64,000 bases of DNA from CALMEC01 sp964393105 (GTDB lineage Bacteria > Actinomycetota > Thermoleophilia > Miltoncostaeales > Miltoncostaeaceae): positions 1 to 64,000 of the forward strand of contig CAYMSM010000068.1 in the NCBI GenBank assembly GCA_964393105.1. The letters run 5' to 3'. This document shows positions 43,958 to 53,165 of this stretch, in pieces. The translations under genes and the position numbers were made by a program. The number at the start of each line of letters is the position of its first letter. The first letter of the stretch is position 1. Below the pieces are notes generated by a model. It did not search any database. It was not told the origin of the DNA and worked only from the letters and a program-made list of their open reading frames with translations.

Positions 43958-44965
43958 GTGCCGAAACGCCCGATTGCGCTCGAGATGGGGATGGCGACGT
44001 ATCTGGTCAAGAAGCGCCTGATCCAGCGGAGCGACATGTTCCCGTTCACGCTGATGCTGGAGCCGCTCGAGCTGTGCAACCTGGCGTGTCACGGCTGCGG
44101 GCGCATCCGCGAGTACGACGACGTGTTCCACCTGCGGTTGAGCGTCGAGGAATGCCTGCGTGTGGCTGACGAGGCCGGTGCCCCGATCGTCAACATCCCG
44201 GGCGGCGAGCCGCTCATCCACAAGCAGATCGACGAGATCGTCAACGGCATCACCGCCCAGGGCCGGTTCGTCTACCTGTGCACCAACGGCATCCTGATGG
44301 ACCGTGCGTTCGGCCGGATCCCGCCGTCCAACCGCTTCGCGTTCGTCGTGCACATCGACGGCATGGAGACGGTCCACGACCACGCCGTGGACCGCGCGGG
44401 GGTCTTCACCAAGGCCACCGCCATGATGCGCGAGGCAATCGAGCGCGGCTACCGGGTGTGCACGAACACGACGATCTTCCGCGGCACGCCTGCGCAGGAA
44501 TACGTCGAGCTGTTCGGCTACCTCAAGGCGATGGGGGTCGAGGGCTGCATCACCTCACCCGGCTTTGACTACGAGTCGGTCACCGAGGATCGCAACCAGT
44601 TCCTGGCCCGCCAGGAGGCGCAGGCGCTCTACGCCGAGGTGCATGAACTGTGCGACGGCATGGACGTGCCGTTCTACAACAACCCCCTGTTTCACGAGTT
44701 CCTGCAGGGCAAGCGCAGCTACCGCTGCTCGGCGTGGTCGATGCCGACGTACACGGTCAAGGGCTGGCGGAGCCCGTGCTATCTGTTGGCCGATGCGCAC
44801 GTGGGGTCCCTGAAGGAGCTCTACGAGGGCACCGACTGGGAGGCCTACGGCACCGACCGCGACCCCCGCTGCGCGAACTGCCTGATGCATTGCGGGTACG
44901 AGGCCACCACGATCCTCGAGGCGTTCAAGAGCCCCAAGGATCTGCTCACACTCGTACGCGGGTGA
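43958..44965 (+). CDS. hpnH: Adenosyl-hopene transferase HpnH (radical SAM)
   Basis: This 335-residue radical SAM enzyme attaches a 5'-deoxyadenosyl group to diploptene, giving adenosylhopane, the first C35 hopanoid. The cluster motif is Cys40, Cys44 and Cys47 (CNLACHGC). NIPGGEPLIHKQIDEIV follows as the GGE SAM motif. A Cys-rich C-terminal SPASM-like part contains CANCLMHCGYEATTI. The GTG start at 43958 has GAGGA 6 bp upstream. The stop overlaps hpnG by four bases. Confidence 0.96.
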   Translation: MPKRPIALEMGMATYLVKKRLIQRSDMFPFTLMLEPLELCNLACHGCGRIREYDDVFHLRLSVEECLRVADEAGAPIVNIPGGEPLIHKQIDEIVNGITAQGRFVYLCTNGILMDRAFGRIPPSNRFAFVVHIDGMETVHDHAVDRAGVFTKATAMMREAIERGYRVCTNTTIFRGTPAQEYVELFGYLKAMGVEGCITSPGFDYESVTEDRNQFLARQEAQALYAEVHELCDGMDVPFYNNPLFHEFLQGKRSYRCSAWSMPTYTVKGWRSPCYLLADAHVGSLKELYEGTDWEAYGTDRDPRCANCLMHCGYEATTILEAFKSPKDLLTLVRG

Positions 44966-45615
44966 CGTCAGGCGATCCGATCGCCATCGTGTGCGCGTTG
45001 GAGATCGAACGCCGCGCGCTCACCGGGCTCGAGCGCCCGGGGGTCGAGATCCATGTCAGCGGGATGGGCGCCGACGCGGCCACCGCGCTCGGCGAGCGGC
45101 TGACCGAGCGGCCGCTGCGCGCGATGATCGCAACGGGTTTTTGTGGGGGCCTCGTTCCCCATCTGGTCGCGGGCGACGTGGTGGTCGCCGAACGCGTCGT
45201 GCACGAGAACACGGGCGACGCGTTTCCCGCGGACGCGCTGATGCTGGCGGCCGCCGAGGGTCGGCGCGGGACGCTGGTCAGCGCGAGCGAGATGGCACGG
45301 ACCCCCGCCGACCGGGCGGCATTGCACGGCCTGGCGGTCGACCTGGAAAGCGCGGCACTGGCCCGCGCCGCCCGCGATGCCGAGGTGCCGTTCATCGCGA
45401 TCCGCGCCGTCACCGACCGCTTCCGCGACCGCATCCCCGACATCGTCGGAATGTTGGACCACGTCGGCCGGCCGGACCGCGGCGCGCTCATGGCGTTCGC
45501 GCTGCGACACCCCCGGGAGATCCCACGACTCATCCGTCTGGGCCGCTCCGCCCGGCGTGCCGGCCACGCACTGACCGACGCGGTCGGAACGCTCTTGACG
45601 AGGCTCGGAGCGTGA
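44962..45615 (+). CDS. hpnG: Adenosylhopane nucleosidase/phosphorylase HpnG
   Basis: This 217-residue member of the nucleoside phosphorylase superfamily is expected to remove adenine from adenosylhopane, leaving ribosylhopane. IAIVCALEIERRALTGL is the N-terminal strand. VSGMGADAATALGERL and IATGFCGGLVPHLVAGDVVV form the phosphate/ribose site, and AVDLESAALARAARDAEVPF has the ribose-binding Glu. The GTG at 44962 overlaps the hpnH TGA (GTGA). The function is assigned from family and from its position between hpnH and hpnA. Confidence 0.9.
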   Translation: MTSGDPIAIVCALEIERRALTGLERPGVEIHVSGMGADAATALGERLTERPLRAMIATGFCGGLVPHLVAGDVVVAERVVHENTGDAFPADALMLAAAEGRRGTLVSASEMARTPADRAALHGLAVDLESAALARAARDAEVPFIAIRAVTDRFRDRIPDIVGMLDHVGRPDRGALMAFALRHPREIPRLIRLGRSARRAGHALTDAVGTLLTRLGA

Positions 45616-46628
45616 CGACCGCCCTGGTGACGGGAGCGACCGGGTTCATCGGCCATCACGTCGCCCGCGACTTGCTCGACCACGGCTGGCGCGTGCGCGC
45701 GCTGGTGCGCCCCGCGAGCATGGCCGGCGGCAGATGGCCGAGCGGGGCCGAGCCATGCGTCGGCGACCTGACAGACCGCGCCGCTGTCACCCGGGCGGCG
45801 GTCGGATGCGACGCGATCTTTCATGTCGCCGCCCACTACTCGCTGGCCCGCCATCAGGCCCGTGATGTCGAGCGCACCAACGTCACCGGCACCGCGAACG
45901 TGATCTCGGCCGCCCTCGCCTGCGGCGCGCGCCTGGTCCATACCTCGTCGGTCGCGACAATCGGCATTCCCGAAGATGGGACTGCGGGCGACGAGGACAC
46001 ACCGCTCGATCCGGCGATCGTCATCGGCGCCTACAAGCGCTCCAAGCTCGCCTCGGAGCGCATGGTGTTGCAGGCGGCACGCGATGGCATGTGGGCCACG
46101 GTCGTCAACCCGACCGCACCCGTCGGACCGGGCGACCGAAAGCCCACGCCGACCGGACGCATCGTCCGGGACTTCCTGCGCGGACGGATGCGCGCGTACG
46201 TCGACACCGGCCTCAACGTGGTGGACGTCCGTGACGTCGCCGCCGGGCATCGGCTGGCGCTCGAGCGCGGAGTCCCGAGCCGCCGCTACGTCCTCGGAAA
46301 CCGTGACATGACGTTGCAGGAGATCCTGCAGGCGTTGAGCCAGGTCAGCGGGGTCGCCGCCCCCACCCGGCGCATCCCCCACGCCGTCGCGATCGGGTTC
46401 GCCACGATCTCCGAGCTGGTCGAGGGGCAGGTTCTGCGTCGCGAGCCGTTCGCCCCGCTCGACGGAGCGCGAATGGCCCGCAAGAAGATGTACTTCTCGT
46501 CGCAGCGCGCCATCGACGAATTGGGACTGCCCCAGTCGAGCGTCATCGACGCGCTGCGCGATGCGGTCGAGTGGTGGCGGGGTCCCGCATCGGGGGTCAA
46601 GGGCGTCCCCGAGGGGGCGTCACGGTGA
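45612..46628 (+). CDS. hpnA: HpnA-type NAD-dependent sugar epimerase/reductase
   Basis: This 338-residue extended short-chain dehydrogenase has the NAD(P) loop TALVTGATGFIGHHVARDLL. The active-site YKRSKLASE (Tyr-x-x-x-Lys) is present, with HTSSVATIG just before. It matches the hopanoid-associated sugar epimerase HpnA, which resembles dihydroflavonol reductases; its exact step in hopanoid side-chain modification is not firmly known. The GTG at 45612 overlaps the hpnG stop by four bases, and its stop overlaps shc the same way. Confidence 0.92.
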   Translation: MTTALVTGATGFIGHHVARDLLDHGWRVRALVRPASMAGGRWPSGAEPCVGDLTDRAAVTRAAVGCDAIFHVAAHYSLARHQARDVERTNVTGTANVISAALACGARLVHTSSVATIGIPEDGTAGDEDTPLDPAIVIGAYKRSKLASERMVLQAARDGMWATVVNPTAPVGPGDRKPTPTGRIVRDFLRGRMRAYVDTGLNVVDVRDVAAGHRLALERGVPSRRYVLGNRDMTLQEILQALSQVSGVAAPTRRIPHAVAIGFATISELVEGQVLRREPFAPLDGARMARKKMYFSSQRAIDELGLPQSSVIDALRDAVEWWRGPASGVKGVPEGASR

Positions 46629-48499
46629 CGACGACCGCTTCGGACCTGAGGACCGACGCGACCAAGGCCATGGAGCGCGGTCGCCGTCACCTGCTCGACC
46701 TGCAACGCGCCGACGGCGAGTGGTGGGCCGAGCTCGAGTCCAACGCCACGATGACAGCCGAGCATCTGTTCCTGCTGTGCCTCTTCGATCGGGCCGACGA
46801 TACGACCAAAGCCAAGGTCGCCACCGAGCTCATGGAGACCCAGCTCGACGACGGTAGCTGGCCGGTCTGGTTCGGCGGCCCGCCGAACGTGTCGGTCGCA
46901 GTCGAGGCGTACTACGCGCTGCGCCTGTGCGGCGTGCCTTCCGATGACCCGCGGATGGTCCGCACCCGTGACCTCGTGCGCTCGCTGGGTGGCGCCAACC
47001 GCGCGCGGTTCTTCACGCGCCTGTGGCTGGCGGTCATGGGCCAACACCCGTGGGACGCGCTGCCCTACCTGCCGCCCGAGATGATCTTCTTGCCCCCGCG
47101 TGCGCCGCTTTCGATCTACCGGTTCGCCTGCTGGGCGCGCCAGACGTTCGTCGCGCTAATGGTCGTGCTGTCCAAGCACCCCACCTACCCGCAGCCGGTC
47201 GGCCTGGACGAGCTGTACCTCGAGCCGCCGGGCTCCGTGCCCGGCCCACCGCCACGAACGCCCGGGCCATGGACGCGGGTGTTCAAGGCGGCAGTCCCGC
47301 TGGCGCGCCTGTGGGGCCGCCGCGGACCGCGCCGGGTGACGGACGCCGCCTACCGGCGTATCGCCCGGTGGATCCTGGAGCGCCAGGAGACGGACGGCTC
47401 CTGGGGCGGGATCCAGCCGCCGTGGGTGTACTCCTTGATCGCGCTGCACACCTTGGGCTATCCGCTCGATCATCCCTCCATGCAGCGTGGGCTCGACGGG
47501 CTCGACGGCTTCGTGATCGACGACGGGCGGCGACTTCGGATGCAGGGATGTGTCTCACCGGTGTGGGACACCTGCCTTGCGACCGTCGCCCTCTCCGACA
47601 CCGGGCTGCGTCAGGACGATCCTGCGGTGGCACGCGCGATCGATTGGATGCGCTCCAAGGAGATCACCAGCTACGGCGACTGGCACGCGATCCCGCGCCG
47701 CGGCCGACCCGGTGGATGGTCATTCGAGATCGCCAACGAGCGGTATCCCGACACCGACGACACGGCCGAGGTCATCCTGGCGATGATCAAGGCCGGGGTG
47801 CCCGCAGGCGACGGCGCCATCACACGGGGGGTCGACTGGCTCCTTGCAATGCAGAGCTCGAACGGCGGGTGGGGCTCGTTCGACGTCGACAACGACCGGC
47901 GAATCGTGACGCAACTGCCTGTCTGCGACTTCGGCGAGGTCATCGACTGGCCCACCGAGGACGTCACCGCCCACATCCTCGAGGCGCTCGCCGTCGCGGG
48001 GCTCTCACGCGACCACCCGGCGGTGCGCCGCGGTGTGCGGTATCTGCTTGCCGAACAGCGTTCCGATGGGTCCTGGTGGGGCCGGTGGGGCGTCAACCAC
48101 ATTTACGGCACGGGGGCCGTGCTGCCCGCGTTGGTGGCCGTCGGCGAGGACTTGACAGCGCCGCCCATCCGCCGCGCGGTCGACTGGCTCGCCGCCCACC
48201 AGAATCCCGACGGCGGCTGGGGTGAGCGCATCGAGAGCTACTGGGACCCGGCCTGGGTCGGACGCGGGGACTCGACCCCATCGCAGACCGCGTGGGCCCT
48301 CATGGGGCTCCAGGCGGTCGATCCCCACCACGCAGCGGTCGCCGGTGGGATACGGTGGCTCGTGGAGCACCAGTCACCCAACGGCGAATGGAGCGAGGAT
48401 GCGTTCACCGGCACCGGGTTTCCAGGGGACTTCATGATCAAGTACCACTACTACCGCCTGTACTTCCCGCTCACCGCACTGGGGCGTTTCGTCTCGTGA
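46625..48499 (+). CDS. shc: Squalene-hopene cyclase
   Basis: This 624-residue membrane-associated cyclase folds squalene into hopene/hopanol. The catalytic DxDD motif is DTDD at 376-379 (YPDTDDTAEV). QW repeats recur through both domains, for example QETDGSWGG, MQSSNGGWGSFD, QRSDGSWWGRWG and QNPDGGWGE. The C-terminal GTGFPGDFMIKYHYYRLYFP is the usual SHC end. The GTG at 46625 overlaps the hpnA stop and the stop overlaps hpnC. The DxDD motif identifies a protonation-type cyclase rather than an oxidosqualene cyclase. Confidence 0.97.
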   Translation: MTTTASDLRTDATKAMERGRRHLLDLQRADGEWWAELESNATMTAEHLFLLCLFDRADDTTKAKVATELMETQLDDGSWPVWFGGPPNVSVAVEAYYALRLCGVPSDDPRMVRTRDLVRSLGGANRARFFTRLWLAVMGQHPWDALPYLPPEMIFLPPRAPLSIYRFACWARQTFVALMVVLSKHPTYPQPVGLDELYLEPPGSVPGPPPRTPGPWTRVFKAAVPLARLWGRRGPRRVTDAAYRRIARWILERQETDGSWGGIQPPWVYSLIALHTLGYPLDHPSMQRGLDGLDGFVIDDGRRLRMQGCVSPVWDTCLATVALSDTGLRQDDPAVARAIDWMRSKEITSYGDWHAIPRRGRPGGWSFEIANERYPDTDDTAEVILAMIKAGVPAGDGAITRGVDWLLAMQSSNGGWGSFDVDNDRRIVTQLPVCDFGEVIDWPTEDVTAHILEALAVAGLSRDHPAVRRGVRYLLAEQRSDGSWWGRWGVNHIYGTGAVLPALVAVGEDLTAPPIRRAVDWLAAHQNPDGGWGERIESYWDPAWVGRGDSTPSQTAWALMGLQAVDPHHAAVAGGIRWLVEHQSPNGEWSEDAFTGTGFPGDFMIKYHYYRLYFPLTALGRFVS

Positions 48500-49410
48500 G
48501 CACAGCGGTCGCCGACGCCCGCCGCGTCGCCCGGTCCATCACGCGCCGCCACGACGAGAACTTCCCCGTCGCGTTCATATTTCTCCCGCGCGACCTCCGC
48601 GCAGACATGCGGGCGATCTATGCGTTCTGTCGTGGCGTGGACGACCTGGGAGACGGCGGACCAAACGCCGCGCTCACCACGGCACTTGGGCGGCCTCTGA
48701 GCCCCTTGGACGACCACGCGGTTCGATTGGCCGCGTTGGATGCGTTCGAGCGAGATCTCCACCGCTGCTGGGAGGGGACGCCCGAGGATCCTCGGCTCCG
48801 AGCACTTGCGGTCACGGTCCGCCGCCACGCAATGGACCCCGATCCGTTTCTGCGGCTCGTCGAGGCCAACCGCATCGACCAGCGCGTCACCCGATGGGCG
48901 ACGTATGCCGAGCTGATCGAGTACTGCCACCACTCCGCGACGCCTGTCGGGCGGATGGTGCTCGCCGTCCTCGGCCACCGTGACGCAGGGCGCATCGCGC
49001 TCGCTGATCACACCTGCATCGGCCTGCAGCTCGTCAACTTCTGGCAGGACATCCGCCGCGACCTCGCCGACAACGACCGCATCTACCTGCCCGCCGAGGA
49101 CCTGGAGCACTTCGGCGTGACCGAGGCCGACCTCGCCCGGCCCAGCGCCAATGAGGCGTCGCGGGCGCTGATCGCGTTCCAGGTCGCCCGTGCACGGGCA
49201 GAGCTGGTCGCGGGCGCACCGCTGGCGCGGATGGTCACCTGGCGTGCCCGACCTGACCTGCGCATGTTCACCGCCGGCGGGCTCGCGTTGTGCGACGCCA
49301 TCGCACGGCAGGGATACGACACCCTGGCCCGTCGGCCGGCCCCGGGAAAGCTGGGTCGGGCGCGGATCGCGATCGACGTCCTGCTGGGAACGCTCCGGAG
49401 GCCACGATGA
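48496..49410 (+). CDS. hpnC: Hydroxysqualene synthase HpnC
   Basis: This 304-residue trans-isoprenyl-diphosphate enzyme of the squalene/phytoene synthase family has ENFPVAFIFLPRDLRADMRA, YAFCRGVDDLGD (first Asp motif) and LQLVNFWQDIRRDLADNDRI (second Asp motif). In the HpnCDE route HpnC converts presqualene diphosphate to hydroxysqualene. It is distinguished from the neighbouring HpnD by FPVAFIFLPR, typical of HpnC. The GTG start at 48496 and stop both overlap the neighbouring genes by four bases. Confidence 0.94.
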   Translation: MSTAVADARRVARSITRRHDENFPVAFIFLPRDLRADMRAIYAFCRGVDDLGDGGPNAALTTALGRPLSPLDDHAVRLAALDAFERDLHRCWEGTPEDPRLRALAVTVRRHAMDPDPFLRLVEANRIDQRVTRWATYAELIEYCHHSATPVGRMVLAVLGHRDAGRIALADHTCIGLQLVNFWQDIRRDLADNDRIYLPAEDLEHFGVTEADLARPSANEASRALIAFQVARARAELVAGAPLARMVTWRARPDLRMFTAGGLALCDAIARQGYDTLARRPAPGKLGRARIAIDVLLGTLRRPR

Positions 49411-50267
49411 CCGTCGAGACCGCCTACGCGCGCTGCCGCACCATCACACGCGCGGCCGCACGCAACTTCTACTACGGGTTCGTCCTCCTGCCCAATCCTC
49501 GGCGGGCGGGGATCTACGCGGCGTACGCGTTCAGCCGCCGCGCCGATGACGCCGTCGACGAGGAAGGCCCCTTCTCCGCAAAGCTGGACGCGGTGGCGGA
49601 GCTGCGGCGCGAGCTCGACGCCGTCTACGGAGGGACTCCGCCGCAGGATGACGAGGTGCTGGTCGCGCTCGCCGACACGGTCAACAGGTTCACCATCCCG
49701 CGGGCGCACTTCGACGCGCTGATCGATGGCGTCGCCATGGACCTGACCACCACCCGATACGCCGGCTTCGAGGACCTCAAGCTGTACTGCGACCGTGTCG
49801 CCGGCGCAGTCGGCCTGGTGAGCCTGCACATCTTCGGGTTCACGGATCCGGCGGCGCCCGCACATGCCGCGGATCTGGGCGTCGGCATGCAGATCGTCAA
49901 CATCATGCGCGACGTCGCCGAGGACGCCGCCCGCGACCGCATCTACCTGCCGCAGGACGAAATGGCCGACCATGGCGTCACCGATGAGGACATCCACGCA
50001 GGGGTGACGACCCCGCAGATCCGGTCGTTGCTGCACGCCCAGGGCGATCGGGCGCGGCGGTACTTCGCCAGCGGCGAGGCGCTGCTGCCGCTCCTTGACC
50101 GCCGCGCGCGGGCGTGTGTGTCGATGCTGGGCGGGCTCTACCAGGCCATCCTCGACGAGATCGAGGGGCGCGACTACGACGTGTTGACCGCGCGCGTCGC
50201 GCTGTCGACCCCGCGCAAGCTCGCGTTGATGGGCCAGAAGTCCCTGACGACGCTGACGCCGGGATGA
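49407..50267 (+). CDS. hpnD: Presqualene diphosphate synthase HpnD
   Basis: This 286-residue paralogue of HpnC condenses two FPP to presqualene diphosphate. ARNFYYGFVLLPNPRRAGIY (NFYYGF is typical of HpnD/phytoene synthase), FSRRADDAVDE (first Asp motif) and GVGMQIVNIMRDVAEDAARD (second Asp motif) are visible. RRYFASGEALLPLLDRRARA follows near the C-terminus. It overlaps both hpnC and hpnE by four bases, giving near-stoichiometric coupled translation of the squalene-forming set. Confidence 0.95.
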   Translation: MTVETAYARCRTITRAAARNFYYGFVLLPNPRRAGIYAAYAFSRRADDAVDEEGPFSAKLDAVAELRRELDAVYGGTPPQDDEVLVALADTVNRFTIPRAHFDALIDGVAMDLTTTRYAGFEDLKLYCDRVAGAVGLVSLHIFGFTDPAAPAHAADLGVGMQIVNIMRDVAEDAARDRIYLPQDEMADHGVTDEDIHAGVTTPQIRSLLHAQGDRARRYFASGEALLPLLDRRARACVSMLGGLYQAILDEIEGRDYDVLTARVALSTPRKLALMGQKSLTTLTPG

Positions 50268-51586
50268 GCGGCCGCCGGGTGGTGGTGTGCGGCGGGGGGC
50301 TCGCCGGGCTTGCCGCGGCGTGCGAGTCGTCGCTTCTGGGCGCCGAAGTGACGCTGGTGGAACGCCGCCCGTTCCTGGGTGGCAAGGCGTACAGCTTCAT
50401 CGACGAGGAATCCGGAGTCGAGGTCGACAACGGCCAGCACGTGTTCCTGGGATGTTGCACCGCGTACATCGCGTTCCTGACGCTGATCGGGGCGTACGGG
50501 GACACGACCCTGCAGCCTGCGCTCGTCGTGCCGGTGCGTGACCGCTCAGGACGAGCCGGGGCGCTGCGGGCATCGCGGCTGCCGGCGCCGCTTCACCTCG
50601 GCCCGTCGTTCCTGACCTACCCGCTGCTCTCGCGCGTCGAGAAGGCGAGCGCGGCGCGGGCACTTGCCGCCTTGGGGTTATTGCCTGACCAGCGGCGCGT
50701 CGAGCTGGACGACATAACGTTCGCCGAGTGGCTCATCGCCCACGGCCAGACGCCCGGCGCGATCGAGCGCTTTTGGGACCTGATCGTCCTGCCGACCTGC
50801 AACGACCGAAGCGACCGCGTGTCCGCCGCCCTCGCCGCATTCGTGTTCCAGGAGGGGTTCTTCCGCACCCGGAGGGGATCTGCGATCGGCTGGTCGCGCG
50901 TCGGGCTCACGCGGCTGGTCGACCCTCCGGCACGACGGTTCTTGCAGAGTCGCGGCGCCACGATCATCACCGGACGGCAGGTGGTGAGCGTCGGCGACGG
51001 GCATGTCGAGCTGGCCGACGGCGAACGGCTGCCCGTGGACGCGGTCGTGCTGGCACTGCCTCCCGATCGGGCCCGTGCGGTCTGCCCGGAGGCCCTGCCC
51101 GCCGATCCGGCGCCGGGGTCGTCACCGATCGTCAACGTCCACGTCTGGTACGACCGCCCGGTGATGGACGGTCTGTTCACCGCCGTCGTCGACAGCCCCG
51201 CGCAGTGGGTGTTCAACCGCACCGCGATGTCAAACCTTGACGGACCCGGGCAGCACCTGGCCGTCTCGATCAGTGGTGCGCGGGACGAGGTCGAGCTGAC
51301 GAAGAGCGTCCTGATCGATCAGATCACCGAAGAGCTCGGCCACCTGTTTCCCGCCGCCCGGCACGCCGAGGTGGAGCGCACCGTCTGCGTCAAGGAGCCC
51401 AACGCGACGTTCGCCGCCGCCCCGGGCCAGGCACCCCACCGCCCGGGAACCCGCACCCCAATCGACGGTGTCGTCCTGGCCGGAGCGTGGACCGACACCG
51501 GCTGGCCCGCGACCATGGAGGGCGCCGTGCGAAGCGGAATGCTCGCGGCGAGGGCGGCGACGGCACCGGTATCGAGCCGGCGGTAG
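50264..51586 (+). CDS. hpnE: Hydroxysqualene dehydroxylase HpnE (FAD)
   Basis: This 440-residue flavoprotein of the phytoene desaturase-like amine oxidase family removes the hydroxyl from hydroxysqualene to give squalene. The FAD loop is RRVVVCGGGLAGLAAACESS, and VEVDNGQHVFLGCCTAY is the family signature. The C-terminal FAD-binding VVLAGAWTDTGWPATMEGAV completes the Rossmann site. The ATG at 50264 overlaps the hpnD stop. It is the last gene of the operon; the convergent tag gene ends only 9 bp away, leaving no room for a separate terminator. Confidence 0.94.
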   Translation: MSGRRVVVCGGGLAGLAAACESSLLGAEVTLVERRPFLGGKAYSFIDEESGVEVDNGQHVFLGCCTAYIAFLTLIGAYGDTTLQPALVVPVRDRSGRAGALRASRLPAPLHLGPSFLTYPLLSRVEKASAARALAALGLLPDQRRVELDDITFAEWLIAHGQTPGAIERFWDLIVLPTCNDRSDRVSAALAAFVFQEGFFRTRRGSAIGWSRVGLTRLVDPPARRFLQSRGATIITGRQVVSVGDGHVELADGERLPVDAVVLALPPDRARAVCPEALPADPAPGSSPIVNVHVWYDRPVMDGLFTAVVDSPAQWVFNRTAMSNLDGPGQHLAVSISGARDEVELTKSVLIDQITEELGHLFPAARHAEVERTVCVKEPNATFAAAPGQAPHRPGTRTPIDGVVLAGAWTDTGWPATMEGAVRSGMLAARAATAPVSSRR

Positions 51587-51595
51587 CGGAAGGCG

Positions 51596-52255
51596 TCAGC
51601 CCCGGCTTTCCTCGAGAGATGATGTCGCGCATGGTGCGGCGTCAGGTGGTGTGATCGACTGACGTTCCGCCTCCACCCTGGAACGTGCCGCGCAGCCGGC
51701 GAGATGGTCGTTGACCACGCCCATCGCCTGCATCAGCGCATACGCGGTGGTGGGACCGACGAAGCGGAACCCACGGCGGCGAAGTTCCTTCGACAGCGCG
51801 ATCGACTCCAGCGTAATCGCAGGCACATCGGCCATCGCTCTGGGCGCACCGCGGCGGCCGCCTGGCTCGAACGACCAGACGAGCGTCGCGAGCGACCCGA
51901 GATCCCGCTGGACCTCCATCGCCGCGGCGGCGTTGCCGACGGCCGCCTCGATCTTGCCCCGATGGCGGATGATCGACGCATCGGCCAGCAGCCGCTCGAC
52001 CTCGTCTGCGCCGAACCGCGCGACCTCGGCGATGCGAAAGCCCGCGAACGCACGACGAAACCCTTCGCGCTTGCGGAGGATCGTGAGCCATGACAACCCC
52101 GCTTGGAAGCCCTCGAGACACAGCTTCTCGAACAGCCGGTCATCGTCGACGACCGGTCTGCCCCACTCCTCATCGTGATAGGTCACATACTCGGGCGTCG
52201 ACACACCCCACCCACACCTGTCAACGCCATCAGCGCCACGAACGAGATCGCCCAT
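51596..52255 (-). CDS. tag: DNA-3-methyladenine glycosylase I
   Basis: This 219-residue helix-hairpin-helix glycosylase excises 3-methyladenine from alkylated DNA. DRCGWGVSTPEYVTYHDEEWG is the N-terminal signature with the first zinc Cys and His. LCLEGFQAGLSWLTILRKRE and FRFVGPTTAYALMQAMGVVND form the base-binding pocket, and DHLAGC supplies the last zinc His and Cys. It converges on hpnE and diverges from the PAP2 gene. Confidence 0.94.
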   Translation of the reverse strand: MGDLVRGADGVDRCGWGVSTPEYVTYHDEEWGRPVVDDDRLFEKLCLEGFQAGLSWLTILRKREGFRRAFAGFRIAEVARFGADEVERLLADASIIRHRGKIEAAVGNAAAAMEVQRDLGSLATLVWSFEPGGRRGAPRAMADVPAITLESIALSKELRRRGFRFVGPTTAYALMQAMGVVNDHLAGCAARSRVEAERQSITPPDAAPCATSSLEESRG

Positions 52256-52298
52256 CCGGTGAGAATGTCACACGAGTACGGGTGGTAGCGTCGCGGTG

Positions 52299-53165
52299 AT
52301 GGGCCCGTTCGCGCGATGGGGTCTCGCCCTCCGCCGGGTCGCCCGGTCGCTCGGCAGTGGCCGCCGGGAGGGGGCGATCGCCCTTGGCGCGTATGCGGTG
52401 TACTCGCTCGTGCGGGGGGTGTTCGGGGGAACGCTCGCCGAGGGCCGGGCCAACGCGGCCGACCTGATCGCGCTCGAGGAACGGCTCGGCGTCCTCGTCG
52501 AGCCGGACCTGCAACGCGTGTTCGTCGACAACCACCTGGCGATGCCGTTCTGGAACCTGTTCTACCCGGTCAGCCAGGTGATCGTGCTGCCGCTGACGCT
52601 GATCCTGGTATACCGGTATCGGCGCGCCGCATACCCATTTCTGCGCAACCTCGCGATCCTCTCGTGGTGCGGCGGGCTCATCTGGTACGCCCTGCAGCCG
52701 GTTGCCCCACCGCGCCTGGCCGGGCTCGCGTCGGACACCGTCAGCGGCCAGACGTTCGTGGACCTGGAGCATCCGTTCATCCAGGCCTTCTATAACCCGG
52801 TCGCAGCGATGCCGAGCCTGCACGTCGGGTTGGCGCCCGTCGTCGCGTGGGCGCTCTGGCGGCTGACCCGCTCCCCATGGAGTCGTGCGCTCGGTCTCGC
52901 CTATCCACTCCTCGTGGCGACCTCGATCGTCGTGACCGGCAACCATTATCTGCTCGACATCGCCGGCGGCCTGGCCATAGTGCTTCCCGCCGCCGCAATC
53001 GCCTACTGGGCCAGCCCGCCGGGGCGTATCGCGACGGTCGCGAGCGCCGCCCGCTCGCGAGCGCAGGAGCCTATTGACGCATCGTCGGCAGATCCCGTTG
53101 CATCGCCACGTGACGCTCGAACAGCCGGACCAGCTCGAGCGGACGCGCGACCCCCGCAAACGTAA
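52299..53165 (+). CDS. PAP2-superfamily membrane phosphatase/transferase
   Basis: This 288-residue protein with about six membrane helices resembles the PAP2_3/inositol-phosphoryl-transferase branch. VAAMPSLHVGLAPVVAWAL is the catalytic-domain motif and VTGNHYLLDIAGGLAIVL holds the catalytic His-Asp. LQPVAPPRLAG precedes them. It may act on lipid phosphates or transfer head groups. The last 40 residues are Ala/Arg-rich and overlap the 3' end of the convergent PH-domain gene by 95 bp. Confidence 0.87.
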   Translation: MGPFARWGLALRRVARSLGSGRREGAIALGAYAVYSLVRGVFGGTLAEGRANAADLIALEERLGVLVEPDLQRVFVDNHLAMPFWNLFYPVSQVIVLPLTLILVYRYRRAAYPFLRNLAILSWCGGLIWYALQPVAPPRLAGLASDTVSGQTFVDLEHPFIQAFYNPVAAMPSLHVGLAPVVAWALWRLTRSPWSRALGLAYPLLVATSIVVTGNHYLLDIAGGLAIVLPAAAIAYWASPPGRIATVASAARSRAQEPIDASSADPVASPRDARTAGPARADARPPQT

